7,600 nt of DNA. Source: an uncultured Actinomycetes bacterium. Its GTDB lineage: Bacteria > Actinomycetota > Actinomycetes > S36-B12. Location: NCBI GenBank assembly GCA_937902285.1, contig CALGTB010000089.1, forward strand, positions 1 to 7,600, read 5' to 3'. The notes under the pieces are model-generated. The model had not been told where the DNA came from and made no database searches. It saw only the letters and a list, made by a program, of their open reading frames with translations. This document shows positions 5,823 to 7,600 of the stretch, piece after piece. The stretch's first letter is position 1, and each line of letters opens with the position of its first letter. The position numbers were made by a program, and so were the translations under genes.

Positions 5823-5828
5823 AAAGGA
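5823..5828 (+). promoter_or_regulatory. Shine-Dalgarno sequence fixing the GTG start of the PhoX-like gene
   Basis: AAAGGA lies 6 nt upstream of GTG 5835 but 12 nt upstream of the in-frame ATG at 5841, so the GTG is the better start. It is the only strong ribosome-binding site among the genes whose starts are visible here. Confidence 0.7.
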
Positions 5829-5834
5829 CACCCA

Positions 5835-7457
5835 GTGGGCATGCGCACACCTCTCGTCATCGGAATGGCGGCCGTCCTGGCCGGCACCGTTGCCGTCACC
5901 CCGGCCTCCGCCGAGACCGGCCTCATGTACATGGAGCCCGTCGCCAGCGGCGTGACCATGAAGGCCCTCGCCACCGCCGGCGACGTCATCGGCGGGGTGA
6001 TGTGGCAGGGAGTACCCGACGGCATCGGCGTCCTGCGCGACGGCGACGACCTCACGGTGTTCATCAACCACGAGCTGTCGGCGACGAACGCGGTGGCGAG
6101 CACGATCGCCCGAGCAAACGGGGCTGCGACGGCATCGACCGTGAGCGCCCTCAACCTCGACACGGCGTCGATGAGCGTCACCGCCGCGCGCGACCTGCTC
6201 TCCACGGTGAGCTGGTACAACTACGCCACCGGTTCGTACGGCTCGACGCCCAGTGCGCCGGCCGGCGCCGCGGCCAAGGACGAGTTCGGCTCGCCGAACC
6301 ACACGAAGGCACTGAACCGCTTCTGCTCGTCGCACATGGTCCAGCCGGGCGACCTGGCTTACACGGTGACCGACGCGAAGGGCAGGTCGGTGACCTACGG
6401 CCACACCGGCCCGGCCTACTTCACCGGCGAGGAGGGCGGCGACGAGTCCCGCGCCTTCGGGATGGACAACGCCGGCAACCTCGTCCAGCTGCCCCGCCTG
6501 GGACTGGCCGCCTGGGAGAACTTCCTCGTCGCGCCAAAGTCGGGCAAGCGCACCGTCGTCATGGGCAACGAGGACGGCTCGGCGACCGACAGCCAGCTGT
6601 GGATGTACGTCGGCGAGAAGACGACCGAGGGCGACTGGGTGACGCGGGCCGGCCTGAGCAACGGCCAGCTCTACGTCATGTCGATCAACGGCATCGCCAA
6701 CGACAACGTCTTCCGCGCAACCGTGGCGAAGGGCTCGGCGAGTCAGGTCAGCTTCAATGCCATCGACCACACGGTGAACGGTGTGCAGCAGAACGCGTCG
6801 GCTCGTGCACTGGGCTCGGAGCTGGCCCGCGTCGAGGACGGGGCCTTCGACCCGAACAACCCGAACGACTACTACTTCGTCACGACCGAGTCGAACAAGG
6901 ACCCGAAGGCGACGGCTCCCAACCCGGCGACGCCCGCCGTGTCGCGCGACGGCGGCGCGCTGTGGCGACTGCGGTTCCTCGACATCACGAACCCGATGGC
7001 CGGGGCGACACTGACGATGCTCCTCGACGGCAGCGAGGCCCCCTACCTGAGCAAGCCCGACAACATCGACGTCGACCTCGCCGGCAACGTCCTCATCCAG
7101 GAGGATCCGGGCAACAACGACCTCATCGCCCGCGTGGTGTCGTACCGCATCAGCGACGGCAAGCTCGTGACGGTGGCGAAGTTCGTCGACCAGTACTTCA
7201 AGCCGGGCTCGCCGACCCTGATCACCCGCGACGAGGAGTCGAGTGGCATCACCGACGTCAGCGAGTTCCTGCGCAAGGGTGAGTCGGACAAGGCCAGCTA
7301 CTACGTGCTCGACGCCCAGGTGCACGCGTCCACGCTGGCCTCGCGCCCGGATCTCGCCGGATCCAGTGCCGCGACCAAGGCGGCGCTCGCCCAGGCGATC
7401 GAGGGCGGGCAGCTGTACCTCATGACGGTGCCTGACTGGTCGAAGGCCTACGGCTGA
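5835..7457 (+). CDS. Secreted PhoX-like (DUF839) phosphatase/phytase-like protein
   Basis: This is a 540-aa exported protein resembling the PhoX/DUF839 family of metal-dependent beta-propeller phosphatases and phytase-like proteins, which would release phosphate from organic esters outside the cell. A signal peptide occupies residues 1-26 (cleavage after ASA, 24-26). The mature domain carries acidic clusters at the places the family uses for metal ions: INHEL (77-81), YFTGEEGG (195-202), ARVEDGAFDP (331-340), KPDNIDVD (407-414), IQEDPGNND (421-429) and RDEESSGITDV (465-475). Cys164 in NRFCSSH (161-167), upstream of TGEE, is a candidate for the iron-binding cysteine of PhoX; this is inference. 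Classical PhoX proteins use a twin-arginine signal, but none is seen here, so export is probably by Sec. Exact substrate and activity are unproven. It is monocistronic, with a strong hairpin after the stop. Confidence 0.85.
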   Translation: MGMRTPLVIGMAAVLAGTVAVTPASAETGLMYMEPVASGVTMKALATAGDVIGGVMWQGVPDGIGVLRDGDDLTVFINHELSATNAVASTIARANGAATASTVSALNLDTASMSVTAARDLLSTVSWYNYATGSYGSTPSAPAGAAAKDEFGSPNHTKALNRFCSSHMVQPGDLAYTVTDAKGRSVTYGHTGPAYFTGEEGGDESRAFGMDNAGNLVQLPRLGLAAWENFLVAPKSGKRTVVMGNEDGSATDSQLWMYVGEKTTEGDWVTRAGLSNGQLYVMSINGIANDNVFRATVAKGSASQVSFNAIDHTVNGVQQNASARALGSELARVEDGAFDPNNPNDYYFVTTESNKDPKATAPNPATPAVSRDGGALWRLRFLDITNPMAGATLTMLLDGSEAPYLSKPDNIDVDLAGNVLIQEDPGNNDLIARVVSYRISDGKLVTVAKFVDQYFKPGSPTLITRDEESSGITDVSEFLRKGESDKASYYVLDAQVHASTLASRPDLAGSSAATKAALAQAIEGGQLYLMTVPDWSKAYG

Positions 7458-7475
7458 GTCGACCTCAGCATGACG

Positions 7476-7504
7476 GTGGCGGGCGTCCGGTGGACGCCCG
7501 CCAC
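7476..7504. terminator. Strong hairpin terminator between convergent genes
   Basis: GTGGCGGGCGTCC (7476-7488) and GGACGCCCGCCAC (7492-7504) form a perfect 13-bp stem with a GGT loop, 19 nt after the stop codon at 7455-7457. There is no T-run on either side, as is common for actinobacterial terminators. Being symmetrical and lying between two convergent genes, it may end transcription in both directions. Confidence 0.8.
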
Positions 7505-7518
7505 ACTCATGCCCGGGG

Positions 7519-7600
7519 TCAGCGCAGCAGCGCCGAGAGCTCCTGAAGCCGCTCGTCGTTGACCGAGTACCACGACCAGGTGCCCCGGTTGGTGCGCGAG
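7519..7600 (-). CDS. C-terminal end of a probable ArsR-type transcriptional regulator (partial)
   Basis: On the minus strand an open frame enters from the window edge and ends at TGA (7521-7519), giving 26 residues that include RTNRGTWSWYSV, then NDERLQEL, and end in SALLR. A basic turn followed by a W/Y-rich beta strand and a final amphipathic helix resembles the wing and last helix of ArsR/SmtB winged-helix repressors (compare the usual R-x-G-R-x-x-x-Y-x-L pattern). Only the C-terminal tail is visible, so the family call is tentative and neither metal site nor target can be judged. It converges on the PhoX-like gene across the hairpin at 7476-7504. Confidence 0.55.
   Translation of the reverse strand, partial: SRTNRGTWSWYSVNDERLQELSALLR

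Noticed and set aside
6002..7282. 426-codon plus-strand frame inside the PhoX-like gene
   Set aside because: It is an out-of-frame reading dominated by Arg, Gly and Pro, typical of a high-GC alternative frame. The in-frame protein has a signal peptide and conserved acidic motifs.
5550..7325. 591-codon minus-strand open frame across moeA and the PhoX-like gene
   Set aside because: It spans two well-supported plus-strand genes plus their intergenic region and has shadow-like composition (runs of His/Arg/Val/Ala) with no family motifs.
1..7600. Mobile, defence or CRISPR system
   Set aside because: No transposase, integrase, nuclease, toxin-antitoxin or direct-repeat array is seen. Composition is uniform apart from the helicase leader.

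Overview
The window comes from a high-GC chromosome (mostly about 70% G+C, with GTG starts, C/G-ending codons and leaderless promoters), which points to an actinobacterium, plausibly of the Nocardioides/Aeromicrobium type. That placement is inferred from composition, promoter style and protein flavour only. No mobile element, CRISPR array, tRNA or rRNA is visible, and the region reads as ordinary core chromosome.

Layout: (1) bases 1-313 are the 3' end of an ABC-F type ATPase gene. (2) Bases 314-491 are a gene-free leader, unusually AT-rich in its second half, with a recognisable -10 box and competing hairpins. (3) It leads into a DEAD-box RNA helicase (492-1796). (4) 1846-2730 encodes a secreted beta-propeller-like protein from a leaderless promoter. 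(5) Convergent to it is a two-gene minus-strand operon: a DUF1905/YdeI-like protein (3928-3458) abutting a YczE-like membrane protein (3457-2744). (6) Divergent from that operon is a cupin lipoprotein (3988-4467); a perfect 14-bp palindrome lies midway between the two start codons. (7) 4516-5727 is a MoeA/Glp molybdotransferase, probably leaderless. (8) 5835-7457 is a secreted PhoX/DUF839 family protein with a good Shine-Dalgarno sequence. (9) A perfect 13-bp-stem hairpin (7476-7504) separates it from the convergent C-terminal end of a probable ArsR-type regulator (7519-7600, running off the window).

Functionally this is a set of small, mostly independent units. RNA metabolism and translation are represented by the ABC-F protein and the helicase, molybdenum cofactor insertion (or a gephyrin-like cell-division role) by MoeA/Glp. 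Three proteins are exported: the beta-propeller, the cupin lipoprotein and the PhoX-like enzyme. I see no multi-gene defence, secretion or biosynthetic system. The signals most worth a second look are regulatory: the helicase leader, the palindrome between divergent leaderless promoters, and the repeated spacing of -10 boxes 6-7 nt from start codons.
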